A stretch of 64,000 nucleotides of DNA. Origin: Paenibacillus apiarius. GTDB taxonomy: Bacteria > Bacillota > Bacilli > Paenibacillales > Paenibacillaceae. How positions within the stretch are numbered: position 1 is the stretch's first letter; the number at the start of each line of letters is the position of its first letter. The stretch spans positions 3,463,001 through 3,527,000 of the forward strand of contig NZ_JAFFHZ010000001.1 of NCBI RefSeq assembly GCF_017052585.1, read 5' to 3'. The notes under the pieces were generated by a model. It was not told the origin of the DNA. It was given only the letters and a program-made list of their open reading frames with translations, and searched no databases. Of this stretch, positions 56,101-64,000 are shown in pieces. The position numbers and the translations under genes were made by a program.

Positions 56101-59100
56101 GGGAATGGTGGAAATAAGTTCAGATGGCGGAGTGACGTGGCGCCAGCTGAGTTCTTATCCTAAGCCGTCGTATGACAGCAATCACCCGCGCATGTTCTGG
56201 TATTTGGAGGAACTCGGGATTGACGATTACGCAGGCAAAAAAGTGAAAATCCGCTTCCGTTTGAAGAGTGGCAACACGACTCTCGGCAAAGGCTGGTATA
56301 TCGATGACTTCCAAGTTAGGGATACACCGCCGGTGAAGACGGTCATATCCCCGTTGAACGCTGCAGAGGAAGCATCGCCGGGGGATGGACCGCCTATGCC
56401 GGATATAACGGATGATCCGAAAACGGCAGACATGCTGAAAACATCTCCAACCGGGCCGAATCGCCTGCATATGGCGGATGTGCTGAATGGTCCGGACGAT
56501 CAAGAAGGAGCGGCGACGCCAAGCCAGATCATCTCTGCATGGAAAGCAGCGAAGCAGGCTGCGCAAACAGCGCAAACGCAAGGCGCCGGCCAATCTCGTC
56601 TGCCGGCAGCGGCGACGGTCACGATTGTAGAGACCGACCGTTCCGCGAAGACGGACTTGGGCACGGGACGCTACAAGCTTCAACACCCGCCTGGGGATTA
56701 CCAGATGAGAGTGGAAGCTTACGGATATCGGACCGTCAATCAAGACGTAACCATTGCGGACAAGCAGCCGACGGTAGTTGATATTCATCTGCAGCCGCTG
56801 CCTAAGGGAACGCTTACGGGCACCGTTACAGATGAGGAGACGGGCACGCCGATTGCCGATGCCAGCGTGCGGGTTATGGAGGATGCCCATGTGCCTTCCG
56901 TCATGACCGATGCCAATGGGAATTATACGATCGAAGCATATGAAGGAAACTATCGGCTTCTCGTATCTTCATTGGGCTACTTATCCTCTGAACAGCAAGT
57001 AAGCGTAACAGGAGAGCGGAACGTTACGAAGAATATCGCGTTGAAGTCCTTTATGGGAACGGCTGGCGAGCTCGTCTATGACAGCGGCAAGGGAGATAAT
57101 GCGCTCGCATATTATAGCCCGGGAAATGGTTACGCCGTACGAATGACAACGGAAGGTCCGGCCCAAGTGACGGGAGCCCGTCTGTTCTTCTGGGATGAAG
57201 GCTGGCCGCTGCCGGGCGGGACGGAGTTCCAATATGCGATGTACGATGCGGAAGGTCCAGACGGCTTGCCGGGAGCCATGATTGCCGGCCCGCATACGGG
57301 GACGGCCCGGTTGGACGGAACGTGGACCGAGGTGGATTTCCCCAATACGCCAGTCGTTAATGGGGATTTCTATATTGCCTACATTCAACCGGGAGTTTAT
57401 CCCGATGTTCCAGGCCTTGCTGTCGATCAGACAGGAATCAACCACAATCGTTCCTGGAAGCTTGAAAGTGGATTATGGAAGCAGGCGCCTGCCTCGCAAG
57501 GCAATTATATGATTCGGGCCCGGATTACGAAGATCGGCGGCGATTCAGCGGCTGCGGAGATCACAGTGGAGCCGCGGGATATAACGCTGTTCGCGGGACA
57601 ACAGACGCAATTGACTGTGAAGGCGCGCAATCAAGCGGGCTACGAACGAGAAGTGACGCATCTGGCGTCTTACCATATCGAAGCAGATCACGTGGCCGTA
57701 GCAGACAGCGTTGGGATAATTACTGCGCTTGCTGAAGGCGAAGCGATTGTCACCGTTACCTATAACGGGCTGCAGGACACGGTTCGCGTGACGGTAGAGA
57801 AAGCGCCGGATATTCCGGATGGAGAAGTTCGATCCATTGCGGTACAGCCGTCGAGCTTGACGCTAAGCGAAGGAAAATCGGCACAGTTGAGCGTTACTGC
57901 GGTGGTGTATGCCGATGGGGAACTGAAGAGCGTTCCGCTTGTGCAAGGGTTGACATTCGTTTCTTCCGATTCCGATATTGCTGCGGTGAACGATGCAGGA
58001 TGGGTCACTGCCCGTCAAGCTGGCCACGCAACAATCACCGCCCGGTATGGGGAACTGCAGGATGCCGTGCATGTTACGGTAGAAGAGAATGCGGAACCGC
58101 CTCGGGAAGAAGTAAGATCAATCTCGGTTCAACCGTCCGCGCTTGCATTGACGGCAGGAGAATCTGCACAATTGAGCGTTACGGCGTCCGTATATGCCAA
58201 TGGCGAGTTGAAGACCGTACCGGTTACGGAAGGGCTGAGGTTCTCCTCCTCGAATCCGGAGGTGGCCAAGGTCGGCGGCACGGGCCGGGTCAGCGCTCAT
58301 CGTTCTGGACAAGCTCGTATCAATGTGGAATATGGAACGTTGCGAACGTCCGCGGCAGTGACGGTGAACAAGCCGGATACATCCGTACCGCCTGCGCCAC
58401 GGCCTGGTACGGCTGCTCCTGCTTCATCTTCTGGCACCGGCGCCGGAGCTGTGTCCGCTCCCGTTCCGGGCAAAGGGACTCCGATCATTGTAAATGGCAA
58501 AACGATCGGCAGCTTGAAAGAGGAGTTAAAAGAGGGAGTCAAGAACGCGCGTGCTGTCATCGCTCAAGCGTGGCTGGACGATGAGCTTGCCAAGGCGAAG
58601 CAAGAAGGATACGATACTCTTACACTCGACTTGTCGTCCGTGGCATTTGAGGATTATGGCGCTGTCAAGCTTGAACTGGCTTCATCGTTAGCCAAGCAGC
58701 TAAGCGCGCCGCGCAAGACTGTCAAAATTATGGGCGCACGGTTCGCATTGACCATACCTGCTGAAGCGTTGCCGGACTTTATTGGTCAGAGCGGGCTGGG
58801 GATGACGATCGCTGTGAATCGGGGCATGGCAGGACAGAACGACAGCATAGCTCAAGGAGACAAAGCGTCTGTCGTGTCGGATATCGTCACGATTGGGGCG
58901 GAGCGTGAGACGTTAAGCAAGCCGCTTCACCTTGCGATGAAGCTGGATGACAAAGCTGGCCGAGATGTGCGCAAGGCCGGGATATATTATCGCAATGAGA
59001 CGAAAGATCGCATTCAGTGGGAGTTTGTCGGATTGGCTGCCCGCAGCGGGCAGCAGGACGGCCAAGCAGAGCTTCTCGTTACGATTCAGCAGCTCGGCTC

Positions 59101-59581
59101 CTATGCCGCATTGGAGTACGGGAAGACGTTTGCGGATATCGCCAATCATTGGGGCAGAAAAGAAATTGAAGTGTTGGCTGCCCAGCATATTGCCGTTGGC
59201 CGGAATGAGTACCAATTCGCTCCGAACGATCAGGTCACCCGGGCAGAGTTCATGACTTTGTTGGACCGCGTTCTGGGCAAGGAAGCGAATTGGGCGAAAC
59301 GGGCAAGCGAACCGGGAGCGCACGACATCTTGCGGCGTGAGGAGATGATCGTCATGCTTGTAACAGCGCTGGAGGCAGAATTGCCAAGCGGGCAAGTGGA
59401 TGACGGATGGCTCGTTCAAGACAACGTTTCCCCGGAAGCCCGCGCTGCTGTGGAGTATGCTTACCGCAATGGACTCGTGAAGGGAATCGGGAACAATCGA
59501 TTTGCGGGTGACGCGCCGACATCTCGCGCACAGGTTGCAACTATCCTGCACCGAGTGTTGGAGATGCTTCATCGACTATGA
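53105..59581 (+). CDS. Giant bacillopeptidase-F-like surface protease with SLH anchor
   Basis: A 2158-residue exported multidomain S8 protease. Start choice: AGGAGG is 8 nt before GTG 53105, which begins the signal peptide (LALALTIILFVTSAPGAFA); the open frame further up starts at a TTG without a ribosome site. After an I9-type propeptide comes the subtilase domain with Asp242 (NMDSGVDWTH), His289 (VGHGTHVMG) and Ser469 (NGTSMASPHTAG). Then follow two immune-inhibitor-A/MAM-like domains (about 650-820 and 910-1075) around an Fn3 domain, two carboxypeptidase-regulatory-like domains, and three bacterial Ig-like (Big2) domains from about 1480 to 1755. A Pro/Ala/Ser linker, a beta domain and about two SLH repeats at the end (FADIANHWGRKEIEVLAAQH) complete it. 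The SLH end implies retention on the cell wall. Confidence 0.92.
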   Translation: MFYKSVLHRWLALALTIILFVTSAPGAFAMSGEPNDSAMLMMSESRQAQADTPGGKVDAALYEQFANQRYVTYIVKLKEQVNVEAASSLAATYSVFSGETSAKRKQTVRSFVLNSLMETADRAQSPLLDELEAGERSGTVQDFRPYYIVNAVAVTSTRDVMERLSARSDVEAISPNHTYTLDTLKSPEEEPVQPQSFQANGMNGVSGAEGKPNIPWNLRNINAPQVWEMGIDGTGIVVANMDSGVDWTHPALQRKWRGYNAQGELDKPELHWYDATLEQKKLPYDGVGHGTHVMGTMVGSEADGNNPIGVAPQAKWIAVRIFDSAGAATDAGILAAGEWLMAPTDKSGRSYPELAPDVVNNSWGNVQAGKNEFFQDIVRAWRSAGIFPAFSAGNTKPPENNGGPGSITPPGNYPESFATGAIDIDNRLASFSLQGPTPYGQMKPEVSAPGVHIRSSMPDGKYGLMNGTSMASPHTAGVAALLLQANHSLTVEKLETILKNTAVPLTDDEFPQTPNNGFGWGIVNAFNAVSTLKGGLGSVEGTITIDGEDDGKPVIEHTPITLTFNAMELDIFARVMDDNSVVGVELMVRTIGDKDWTALPMRRISGNHQDGKYEGNIPVSSLVKEGIEYRIRAVDFSGNDVETDIYPVKVSEGVKRGYKQDFERDIDGFDFGGELGIWEWGEPTTGPGKAYSGSKLMATRLHGNYPEGVKETFFVLPLIDLRDGEHAILSFKHWHKLGDWFFALFDKAEVFIGRESNGFQYELVKDFRMSSRGWQTEYIDLSPYKGDKIYVIFNLRGENGSDEGWYVDDIELIEPDQTQPSAPKVKARSNAPGRVIVEWDKDPQGDVMDYVIYRSTTSGGGYEEIGSSKGRNYGDYPVQEGTYYYIVKARTYSQVLSEASNEVSWTFTGGTPIFSDNFEGEDKGWTLEGENNQWEHGEPNPKYGPEKAVSGSKAWGTNLSGYYAKNTDQSLISPEIDLTGAQHASIYFQQWYDIDAPDKGMVEISSDGGVTWRQLSSYPKPSYDSNHPRMFWYLEELGIDDYAGKKVKIRFRLKSGNTTLGKGWYIDDFQVRDTPPVKTVISPLNAAEEASPGDGPPMPDITDDPKTADMLKTSPTGPNRLHMADVLNGPDDQEGAATPSQIISAWKAAKQAAQTAQTQGAGQSRLPAAATVTIVETDRSAKTDLGTGRYKLQHPPGDYQMRVEAYGYRTVNQDVTIADKQPTVVDIHLQPLPKGTLTGTVTDEETGTPIADASVRVMEDAHVPSVMTDANGNYTIEAYEGNYRLLVSSLGYLSSEQQVSVTGERNVTKNIALKSFMGTAGELVYDSGKGDNALAYYSPGNGYAVRMTTEGPAQVTGARLFFWDEGWPLPGGTEFQYAMYDAEGPDGLPGAMIAGPHTGTARLDGTWTEVDFPNTPVVNGDFYIAYIQPGVYPDVPGLAVDQTGINHNRSWKLESGLWKQAPASQGNYMIRARITKIGGDSAAAEITVEPRDITLFAGQQTQLTVKARNQAGYEREVTHLASYHIEADHVAVADSVGIITALAEGEAIVTVTYNGLQDTVRVTVEKAPDIPDGEVRSIAVQPSSLTLSEGKSAQLSVTAVVYADGELKSVPLVQGLTFVSSDSDIAAVNDAGWVTARQAGHATITARYGELQDAVHVTVEENAEPPREEVRSISVQPSALALTAGESAQLSVTASVYANGELKTVPVTEGLRFSSSNPEVAKVGGTGRVSAHRSGQARINVEYGTLRTSAAVTVNKPDTSVPPAPRPGTAAPASSSGTGAGAVSAPVPGKGTPIIVNGKTIGSLKEELKEGVKNARAVIAQAWLDDELAKAKQEGYDTLTLDLSSVAFEDYGAVKLELASSLAKQLSAPRKTVKIMGARFALTIPAEALPDFIGQSGLGMTIAVNRGMAGQNDSIAQGDKASVVSDIVTIGAERETLSKPLHLAMKLDDKAGRDVRKAGIYYRNETKDRIQWEFVGLAARSGQQDGQAELLVTIQQLGSYAALEYGKTFADIANHWGRKEIEVLAAQHIAVGRNEYQFAPNDQVTRAEFMTLLDRVLGKEANWAKRASEPGAHDILRREEMIVMLVTALEAELPSGQVDDGWLVQDNVSPEARAAVEYAYRNGLVKGIGNNRFAGDAPTSRAQVATILHRVLEMLHRL

Positions 59582-59628
59582 TGTGCGGAGCAATGCGCGG
59601 CTCTGTATGGAGTCAATAGTAACAGCAA

Positions 59629-59666
59629 AGGCACTTCTGAACGAATCGTTCGGGAGTGCCTTTTTT
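59629..59666 (+). terminator. Terminator of the large protease gene
   Basis: AGGCACT (59629-59635) pairs with AGTGCCT (59655-59661), with GAACG/CGTTC inside, then TTTTTT. Confidence 0.9.
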
Positions 59667-59984
59667 CAGCGCTGGCATCTATCTGGAACATGTCGGAAGC
59701 AATGCGGTCCGCCACACCTACTAACGGACTATGTACAGTTAACGATAACTAGCGAACCATGTGCGACCTGCAAACGGGAGGAAGGATGCTTGCTTGAGTG
59801 ACTTGAGCGAATGTATTCTTGTTCTGACCCTTATGCGCACTCTCCCATTTGCTCAGAAACTGTTTAACCAAGGTTTGCAGTTCCCTTTAGTGCTCGCAAT
59901 GGAGAACCGTTCTACTATTGAACCGGAAGCCTTCAATCCTCAAGTAAGGATAAGGAGGACAGCCGCAGCCGCTGTTCAACGCTT
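59667..59984. other. Gene-free stretch with dispersed repeat
   Basis: No supported gene. It holds repeat copy 5 at 59838. The surrounding open frames have no ribosome sites. Confidence 0.45.
59838..59856 (+). repeat. Dispersed 19-bp repeat, copy 5
   Basis: CACTCTCCC-N5-CTCAG, preceded by CTTATGCG, matching copy 2 upstream of the core. Confidence 0.6.
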
Positions 59985-60016
59985 AAAAAGAACCCGAGGC
60001 AGCAACCCCGGGTTCT
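59985..60016 (-). terminator. Terminator of the mqnB-mqnD operon
   Basis: AGAACCCG (59989-59996) pairs with CGGGTTCT (60009-60016), and the minus strand continues TTTTAAG. Confidence 0.85.
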
Positions 60017-60033
60017 CTCTGGTAGCTTTATTA

Positions 60034-60867
60034 TTATAAGCGCAACGCGTCGAGATCGAACTGTGGCACGAGCCCCTCTTCCGCTGCACGGCCGAGCAGG
60101 GCTGTAATGGCGCCATAGCCGTCCTCGCCGAGATTTCTCGTGAATTCGTTGACGTACAGGTTGATGTGTGCCTGCGCGACCTCCGGGTCCATCTCTTGCG
60201 CATGGCTCAGGATGTAATCCCGCGATGCTTCAGGATGAGCCCACGCGTATTCGACCGAGGCGCGGGTCCAGTTAGTGATGGCCGCGAGGTCCATGCCGCG
60301 GCGGGCGATAATCGCCCCGAGCGGAATCGGCAATCCAGTGTCGGCTTCCCACCAGTTGCCCATATCAGCCAGCAGGGTCAGGCCATAATTCTGGTAGGTG
60401 AAGCGTGCCTCATGGATGACGAGTCCAGCATCAACGTCACCGCTCTGCACTGCCGGCATAATTTCGTTAAATGGCATGACTACGATGTCGCCAACACCTC
60501 CCGGCACATGCTGTGCCGCCCACAGACGGAACAGCAGATAGGCGGTCGAGCGCTCGCTAGGCACTGCCACCTGCCGGCCAGACAGCGCAGCCGGATCATT
60601 GGAGCCGCTTTTCGTCAGCACGAGCGGTCCGCAGCCTCTGCCCAATGCTCCGCCGCATGGCAGCAGCGCGTATTCTGACAGGACCCACGGCAACGCCGCG
60701 TAAGAGATCTTGAGCACCTCGGGGCCATTGCCGCTGGCTGCCAGCCCGTTCGTAATATCAATATCCGCGTACATGACGGCAAGCTGCGGCGCATCCGGGA
60801 TGAGGCCGTGCACCCAAGCGTGAAAGACGAATGTATCATTCGGACATGGTGAAAAAGCAATGTTCAT
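60034..60867 (-). CDS. mqnD: 1,4-dihydroxy-6-naphthoate synthase, MqnD
   Basis: A 277-residue enzyme of the futalosine menaquinone pathway that converts cyclic dehypoxanthine futalosine to 1,4-dihydroxy-6-naphthoate. The periplasmic-binding-protein-like fold has the family start MNIAFSPCPNDTFVFHAWVH and later LVIHEARFTYQNYGLTLLAD and GLPIPLGAIIARR. Start choice: GGAGG is 7 nt before ATG 60867, which also overlaps the mqnB stop (TAATG); the frame upstream lies inside mqnB. It forms a two-gene operon with mqnB. Confidence 0.92.
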   Translation of the reverse strand: MNIAFSPCPNDTFVFHAWVHGLIPDAPQLAVMYADIDITNGLAASGNGPEVLKISYAALPWVLSEYALLPCGGALGRGCGPLVLTKSGSNDPAALSGRQVAVPSERSTAYLLFRLWAAQHVPGGVGDIVVMPFNEIMPAVQSGDVDAGLVIHEARFTYQNYGLTLLADMGNWWEADTGLPIPLGAIIARRGMDLAAITNWTRASVEYAWAHPEASRDYILSHAQEMDPEVAQAHINLYVNEFTRNLGEDGYGAITALLGRAAEEGLVPQFDLDALRL

Positions 60868-61535
60868 TATAACACCTCCATTAATACGGCGCTTGCCGCT
60901 TCCAATGCTTTCAATGCCTCCGGGATACGCCATGCGTCTCGATTGCGCGGTCCGACGGCGTTGGAGACGGAGCGGAGCTCAAGCACGGGTACGCCGCACG
61001 CTTGAGCGGCCACGGCCACGCCGTAGCCCTCCATCGCTTCGGCGGCTGCGCCCGGTACTCGCGCGGCCAATTCGGCCGCCGTCGCGGCAGTGCCGGTCAC
61101 GGTCGCCAGCGTGAGCACCGGACCGGAAGCGGCCGGCAATCCGGCCGCCCGCAGCGCCTCCGTCAAGCGCGCCGTCAAGCCGGCGTCGACCGGAACGCGG
61201 GCGGAGCCGAATCCGAGCTCGTCCACGCTGCAGAAGCCTTCCGGCGTTTCAGCGCCCAGGTCGGCGGCCACGATCTCGCTCGCTACGACGAGCGAGCCCA
61301 GGTCGGCCTGACCGGCGAAGCCGCCTGCGATGCCGGCACAGACGACCAGCCTATACTCCGCGGCCGCCAGTGCCCGTGCCGTACTCGCGGCTGCCGCGGC
61401 GGTGCCGACGCCGCCGATCGCGACGTCGCAACGGGCGTCGCCCTTCAGTCCGCGCAGCACCGCATCCCGCTCGGCGGGAACCGAGGTCATGATAAGCACG
61501 CGCGGGGTCGAATCTTTCGGTATATCTTGATTCAT
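60867..61535 (-). CDS. mqnB: Futalosine hydrolase, MqnB
   Basis: A 222-residue nucleosidase of the PNP/UDP family that removes hypoxanthine from futalosine. Typical are RVLIMTSVPAERDAVLRGL at the N-terminus, LVVCAGIAGGFAGQADLGSL, the substrate-contact AEAMEGYGVAVAAQACGVPV and LELRSVSNAVGPRNRDAW. Very GC-rich (Ala/Gly runs). AAAGGAG is 8 nt before the ATG. It is the first gene of the mqnB-mqnD operon; the remaining mqn genes are not in this window. Confidence 0.92.
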   Translation of the reverse strand: MNQDIPKDSTPRVLIMTSVPAERDAVLRGLKGDARCDVAIGGVGTAAAAASTARALAAAEYRLVVCAGIAGGFAGQADLGSLVVASEIVAADLGAETPEGFCSVDELGFGSARVPVDAGLTARLTEALRAAGLPAASGPVLTLATVTGTAATAAELAARVPGAAAEAMEGYGVAVAAQACGVPVLELRSVSNAVGPRNRDAWRIPEALKALEAASAVLMEVL

Positions 61536-61872
61536 GCTTATATTCTCCTTTAATAGGATTCGTTATGGATTTCTTATATTCCTTACTCCAAATTATCCCG
61601 ATCTGCGGCTCCGTGTAAAGTGCCCGAGCGGGTTAGGCTGAATCAATGAAAACGGAAGCCTTTGGTGCGCACTGCAAATATATGTTTATTCTAACATATA
61701 ACATGACCTATGTACTCAGAGGTAAACTTTATTGAATTTCCAGTTTGGGCGTAGCCCACAGAAACATCAAAATGCTCCGGCCAAAACAACTCAAAAAGTC
61801 CTCCAAATTGCTGCACGTGTATGTCTCTCTATAGAGATTCGTTGAATGGTCCATGACTTTACGCAGCAGCAA
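61536..61872. other. Gene-free stretch upstream of mqnB
   Basis: No gene recognised. It holds the mqnB promoter region (minus strand). Confidence 0.4.
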
Positions 61873-61910
61873 TAAAAAATCAGAGTGGCCGCTCTCCCAC
61901 GGTCACTCTG
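61873..61910 (-). terminator. Terminator of the ABC importer operon
   Basis: CAGAGTGGCCG (61881-61891) pairs with CGGTCACTCTG (61900-61910) with one G-U-type mismatch; the minus strand continues ATTTTTTATT. Confidence 0.82.
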
Positions 61911-61985
61911 AATGTCTGCTCCTTCCCTGCATTGTTACTCCGATAGATGCGTTCACGGCCCTAACTCGTAATTGTTACCGCAAGC

Positions 61986-62756
61986 CTACTCTCCAGTGTT
62001 CCAGCGCATGATATATTTACGCAAAGGCCGTATAATCATTTGCTCGATAACGACAATCAGGGCAATGCTTACCGCTGACCAAGCAAATACCTTAGCCGTA
62101 TCCATATTGACTCTTGCCAGCGCGAGGGAATAACCTATCCCCTTGTCACTGCCCATCAGTTCGGCCATAATCGTAATTCGCACGGCTGAACCGACAGCCA
62201 GGGTAATTCCCGTAAACACCGGAACAGCAAGGCCCGGAATAATAATATGCACAAGTCTGTGTATGAACGGGACACGGTAGACCTGAGACATTTCAAGCAG
62301 GCCGTGATCAATACTCCGCATCCCGTCTGCCGTATTAAGATACATTGCCGGAAAGATAAGCAAGGCCACGACAAATAGGGGGACCCCGGAGCCGGTTCCG
62401 AACCAGACCATAGCCAGGACAACAAGAATAATCGGAGGTACTCCCATGAGTAAAGACAGGACAGGGCGCATTGCTTCATAGACGACCGGAAGCCCTCCTG
62501 CCAGAAGTCCACAGAGCATACCCGATCCTACACCCAGTGACAGGCCATACAACATCCGTGAACCGGAGATGAGAAGCTGTGCACCAAACTCCCCGCTGCG
62601 GAGAATGTTTCCGAAAGATGCCAGCGTCTCCAACGGTGAGGCAAACAAGATGTCAGGCAGAGACATAGACAAAAGCTGCCAGAGCAGAATGAGAACGGCA
62701 ATGCTTGCACCCTGAATCCACAGCCGCCGGTTACGGCTTATAATAGAAGTCTTCAT
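61986..62756 (-). CDS. ABC transporter permease, SsuC/TauC type
   Basis: A 256-residue permease with six hydrophobic segments of the nitrate/sulfonate/taurine (NitT/TauT) class. The EAA-type cytosolic loop is EMSQVYRVPFIHRLVHIIIP with GLAVPVFTG, and the start has IAVLILLWQLLSMSLPDILF. Start choice: GGAGGG is 10 nt before ATG 62756, inside the end of the binding-protein gene (26-nt overlap). It works with the lipoprotein at 62731 and the ATPase at 63846. The substrate may be an aliphatic sulfonate, a thiamine precursor or another small molecule; the sequence does not decide. Confidence 0.88.
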   Translation of the reverse strand: MKTSIISRNRRLWIQGASIAVLILLWQLLSMSLPDILFASPLETLASFGNILRSGEFGAQLLISGSRMLYGLSLGVGSGMLCGLLAGGLPVVYEAMRPVLSLLMGVPPIILVVLAMVWFGTGSGVPLFVVALLIFPAMYLNTADGMRSIDHGLLEMSQVYRVPFIHRLVHIIIPGLAVPVFTGITLAVGSAVRITIMAELMGSDKGIGYSLALARVNMDTAKVFAWSAVSIALIVVIEQMIIRPLRKYIMRWNTGE

Positions 62757-63825
62757 CCGGCAACTTCCCTCCGATAATTTCGGGCGAAAGAACGGACAGC
62801 TCCGTATAGAAGAATTCAAGCTCCTCTTTGGCATCTTGAGCCGGTACAAATTGCAGGTTAATGGAAGGGAGCAGATTGGCAATCAGTTCCGGTGTCAGGC
62901 CGTCCTGATATTTGATGATTCCCTTTGCCGCTTCCTGCGGCTGCTTATTCAAATAACTGACAGATTGCTCAAATGCCTGCTGCAGAGCGGCAACGGTCTC
63001 CGGATGTTCCTTGACCAGCTTGCCTGAGACAAGAATACCCGCCTGTGGAATCCGCGCCGGCAGTCCGGTGACCTTGGCCCATTCTTCCTGGAGGTTCATC
63101 GCCTTGAAGGTTCCCTTAACCTTTTTCGTAGCCATCGTAGCCAAGTGCTCCGGAATAACGGCATACTTCGCCTTGCCTGTAGCAAGCATCGCAACCAGTT
63201 CCTGGGGAGCACTGACATATTCCAGCTTCAAATCTTTAGAGGCATCAAGCCCGTTCTTTTTCAATAAATAACGGAATACGAGATCAGGCATATCGCCTTT
63301 CAGCGGCACATATACGGTCTGTCCGCGCAGTGTTTCCCAATCGACAGGCTCACCTTCGGGACCGACGACATAGAGAATACCCCATATGAGCACGTTCAAC
63401 AGCTTCACGTCCATCCCTCTGTTGTAGAGGTTGGCGCCAACATACGAGGGAACCGCAGATATATCCGCTTGTCCGCTCGTTATTCTCGCCCGCAGCTCAT
63501 CGGGAGATTTCCATGGCGTGTATTCAATGGTGTCCGCATACGGCTCCAACAGATGCTGCTCCAAAATATGATAAACAGGTGAAGAGATGGAGATGCCAAG
63601 CGGAGCCTGAATCGTCAGCTTAGCCAGCTTGGCTGCCTCTGTTGCGGCAGGAGAAGCAGATTCAGCAGCAGACGCTTCAGGGGAAGAAGTCTGCTGTACC
63701 TGCTGATGTTCCAATGAGGAAGCCGGCTTCTCTGCGTCTGCCCCGCAGCCAGAGATTAACATGGCACATAAGGAAATGGCTGTAACAATGATGGGAAACC
63801 GTTTGATTTTTAATGAATATGACAT
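62731..63825 (-). CDS. ABC transporter substrate-binding lipoprotein, NitT/TauT type
   Basis: A 364-residue lipoprotein. The signal sequence ends in the lipobox LISGCGAD, placing Cys at about residue 24. A Glu/Ala/Ser linker follows, then a type II periplasmic-binding fold with LTIQAPLGISISSPVYHILE, QADISAVPSYVGANLYNRG, GKAKYAVIPEHLATM and QAGILVSGKLVKEHPETVAA, the typical NMT1/OmpF-like series. Start choice: the ATG at 63825 directly precedes the signal sequence; the open frame to 63852 begins with TTG and lacks a ribosome site. It is co-transcribed with the permease. Confidence 0.88.
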   Translation of the reverse strand: MSYSLKIKRFPIIVTAISLCAMLISGCGADAEKPASSLEHQQVQQTSSPEASAAESASPAATEAAKLAKLTIQAPLGISISSPVYHILEQHLLEPYADTIEYTPWKSPDELRARITSGQADISAVPSYVGANLYNRGMDVKLLNVLIWGILYVVGPEGEPVDWETLRGQTVYVPLKGDMPDLVFRYLLKKNGLDASKDLKLEYVSAPQELVAMLATGKAKYAVIPEHLATMATKKVKGTFKAMNLQEEWAKVTGLPARIPQAGILVSGKLVKEHPETVAALQQAFEQSVSYLNKQPQEAAKGIIKYQDGLTPELIANLLPSINLQFVPAQDAKEELEFFYTELSVLSPEIIGGKLPDEDFYYKP

Positions 63826-63845
63826 AGGTTCATGTATCCTTCCAT

Positions 63846-64000
63846 TCACCAATCTTGATTAATATGAGTAAGAAGCACTTGCTTCACTTCCTGGATGTAA
63901 GCCTCCGTACGCAGAGCACGGGGAATCCTTAAATCGTCCTCCGGAATAAAAGCTGCCCTGGAGGGTGAAAAGCGGAGAATGCGATCCGCCAGCCGCGCGA
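63846..64000 (-). CDS. ABC transporter ATP-binding protein (5' part outside window)
   Basis: The last 50 codons of a minus-strand ORF run in from the right edge and end at 63846. The piece begins ARLADRILRFSPSRAAFIPE, the region after the H-loop in SsuB/TauB-type ATPases, and ends EVKQVLLTHINQDW. It lies 21 nt before the binding-protein start, so it is the first-placed ATPase of the importer operon seen here. The catalytic motifs are outside the window. Confidence 0.72.
   Translation of the reverse strand, partial: ARLADRILRFSPSRAAFIPEDDLRIPRALRTEAYIQEVKQVLLTHINQDW

Noticed and set aside
61536-61872. Riboswitch upstream of mqnB
   Set aside because: No conserved riboswitch core or leader terminator recognised.
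1-64000. CRISPR array or prophage
   Set aside because: No regularly spaced direct repeats and no phage structural, integrase or lysis genes were seen.

Overview
The window looks like a chromosomal segment of a Paenibacillus-type Gram-positive bacterium (Bacillota). The evidence is the moderate-to-high GC Bacillus-style gene set: a DhbF-like bacillibactin synthetase with MbtH, a LysR/quinone-reductase pair like YofA-YogA, strong AGGAGG ribosome sites, SLH (S-layer) exoproteins, an AA10 chitin-active enzyme, futalosine-pathway menaquinone genes and many U-tract terminators. No genus-level marker gene is present, so the genus is inference.

Layout. 1-8.8 kb: 3' part of a siderophore NRPS (dhbF type), mbtH and an MFS exporter. 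8.8-14.4 kb: decayed genes, a divergent MerR/CPBP-protease pair with a textbook MerR promoter, a broken siderophore-binding gene, marR and an old-yellow-enzyme gene. 14.4-21.3 kb: a complete Wadjet SMC anti-plasmid operon in the order jetD-jetA-jetB-jetC. 21.3-25.5 kb: LysR regulator, MDR oxidoreductase, a small CHAT/caspase-like protein behind a leader peptide and an SD-masking hairpin, and an MscS channel. 25.7-33.6 kb: a tightly packed eight-gene cluster (carrier protein, ATP-grasp ligase, GT-B glycosyltransferase, radical SAM enzyme, ABC exporter with two permeases, BtrH-like acyltransferase) that looks like an unassigned natural-product pathway. 33.8-35.0 kb: MFS transporter.

35.3-43.1 kb: an RNA-repair locus. 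Two WYL regulators diverge from three tandem structured RNAs that share a common 5' block. The first carries a circularly permuted tRNA mimic, as in bacterial Y RNAs (YrlA). The RNAs are followed by Ro60/TROVE, an RlaP-type nucleotidyltransferase and RtcB. An IS3/IS150-type element has inserted into the hairpin of the terminator after rtcB.

43.1-59.7 kb: secreted enzymes and surface proteins (SLH protein, subtilase, LPMO, a 2158-residue bacillopeptidase-F-like SLH protease), an arylamine N-acetyltransferase, a decayed transposase and an AT-rich patch with an orphan exoprotein and a possible small toxin locus. 60.0-64.0 kb: mqnB-mqnD and an ABC importer running off the right edge.

The observations most worth follow-up are the triple Y-RNA-like array with Ro60/RlaP/RtcB, the ACP/ATP-grasp/BtrH-like cluster, and the leader-peptide-controlled CHAT-like gene. 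No CRISPR array, rRNA or normal tRNA gene was seen.
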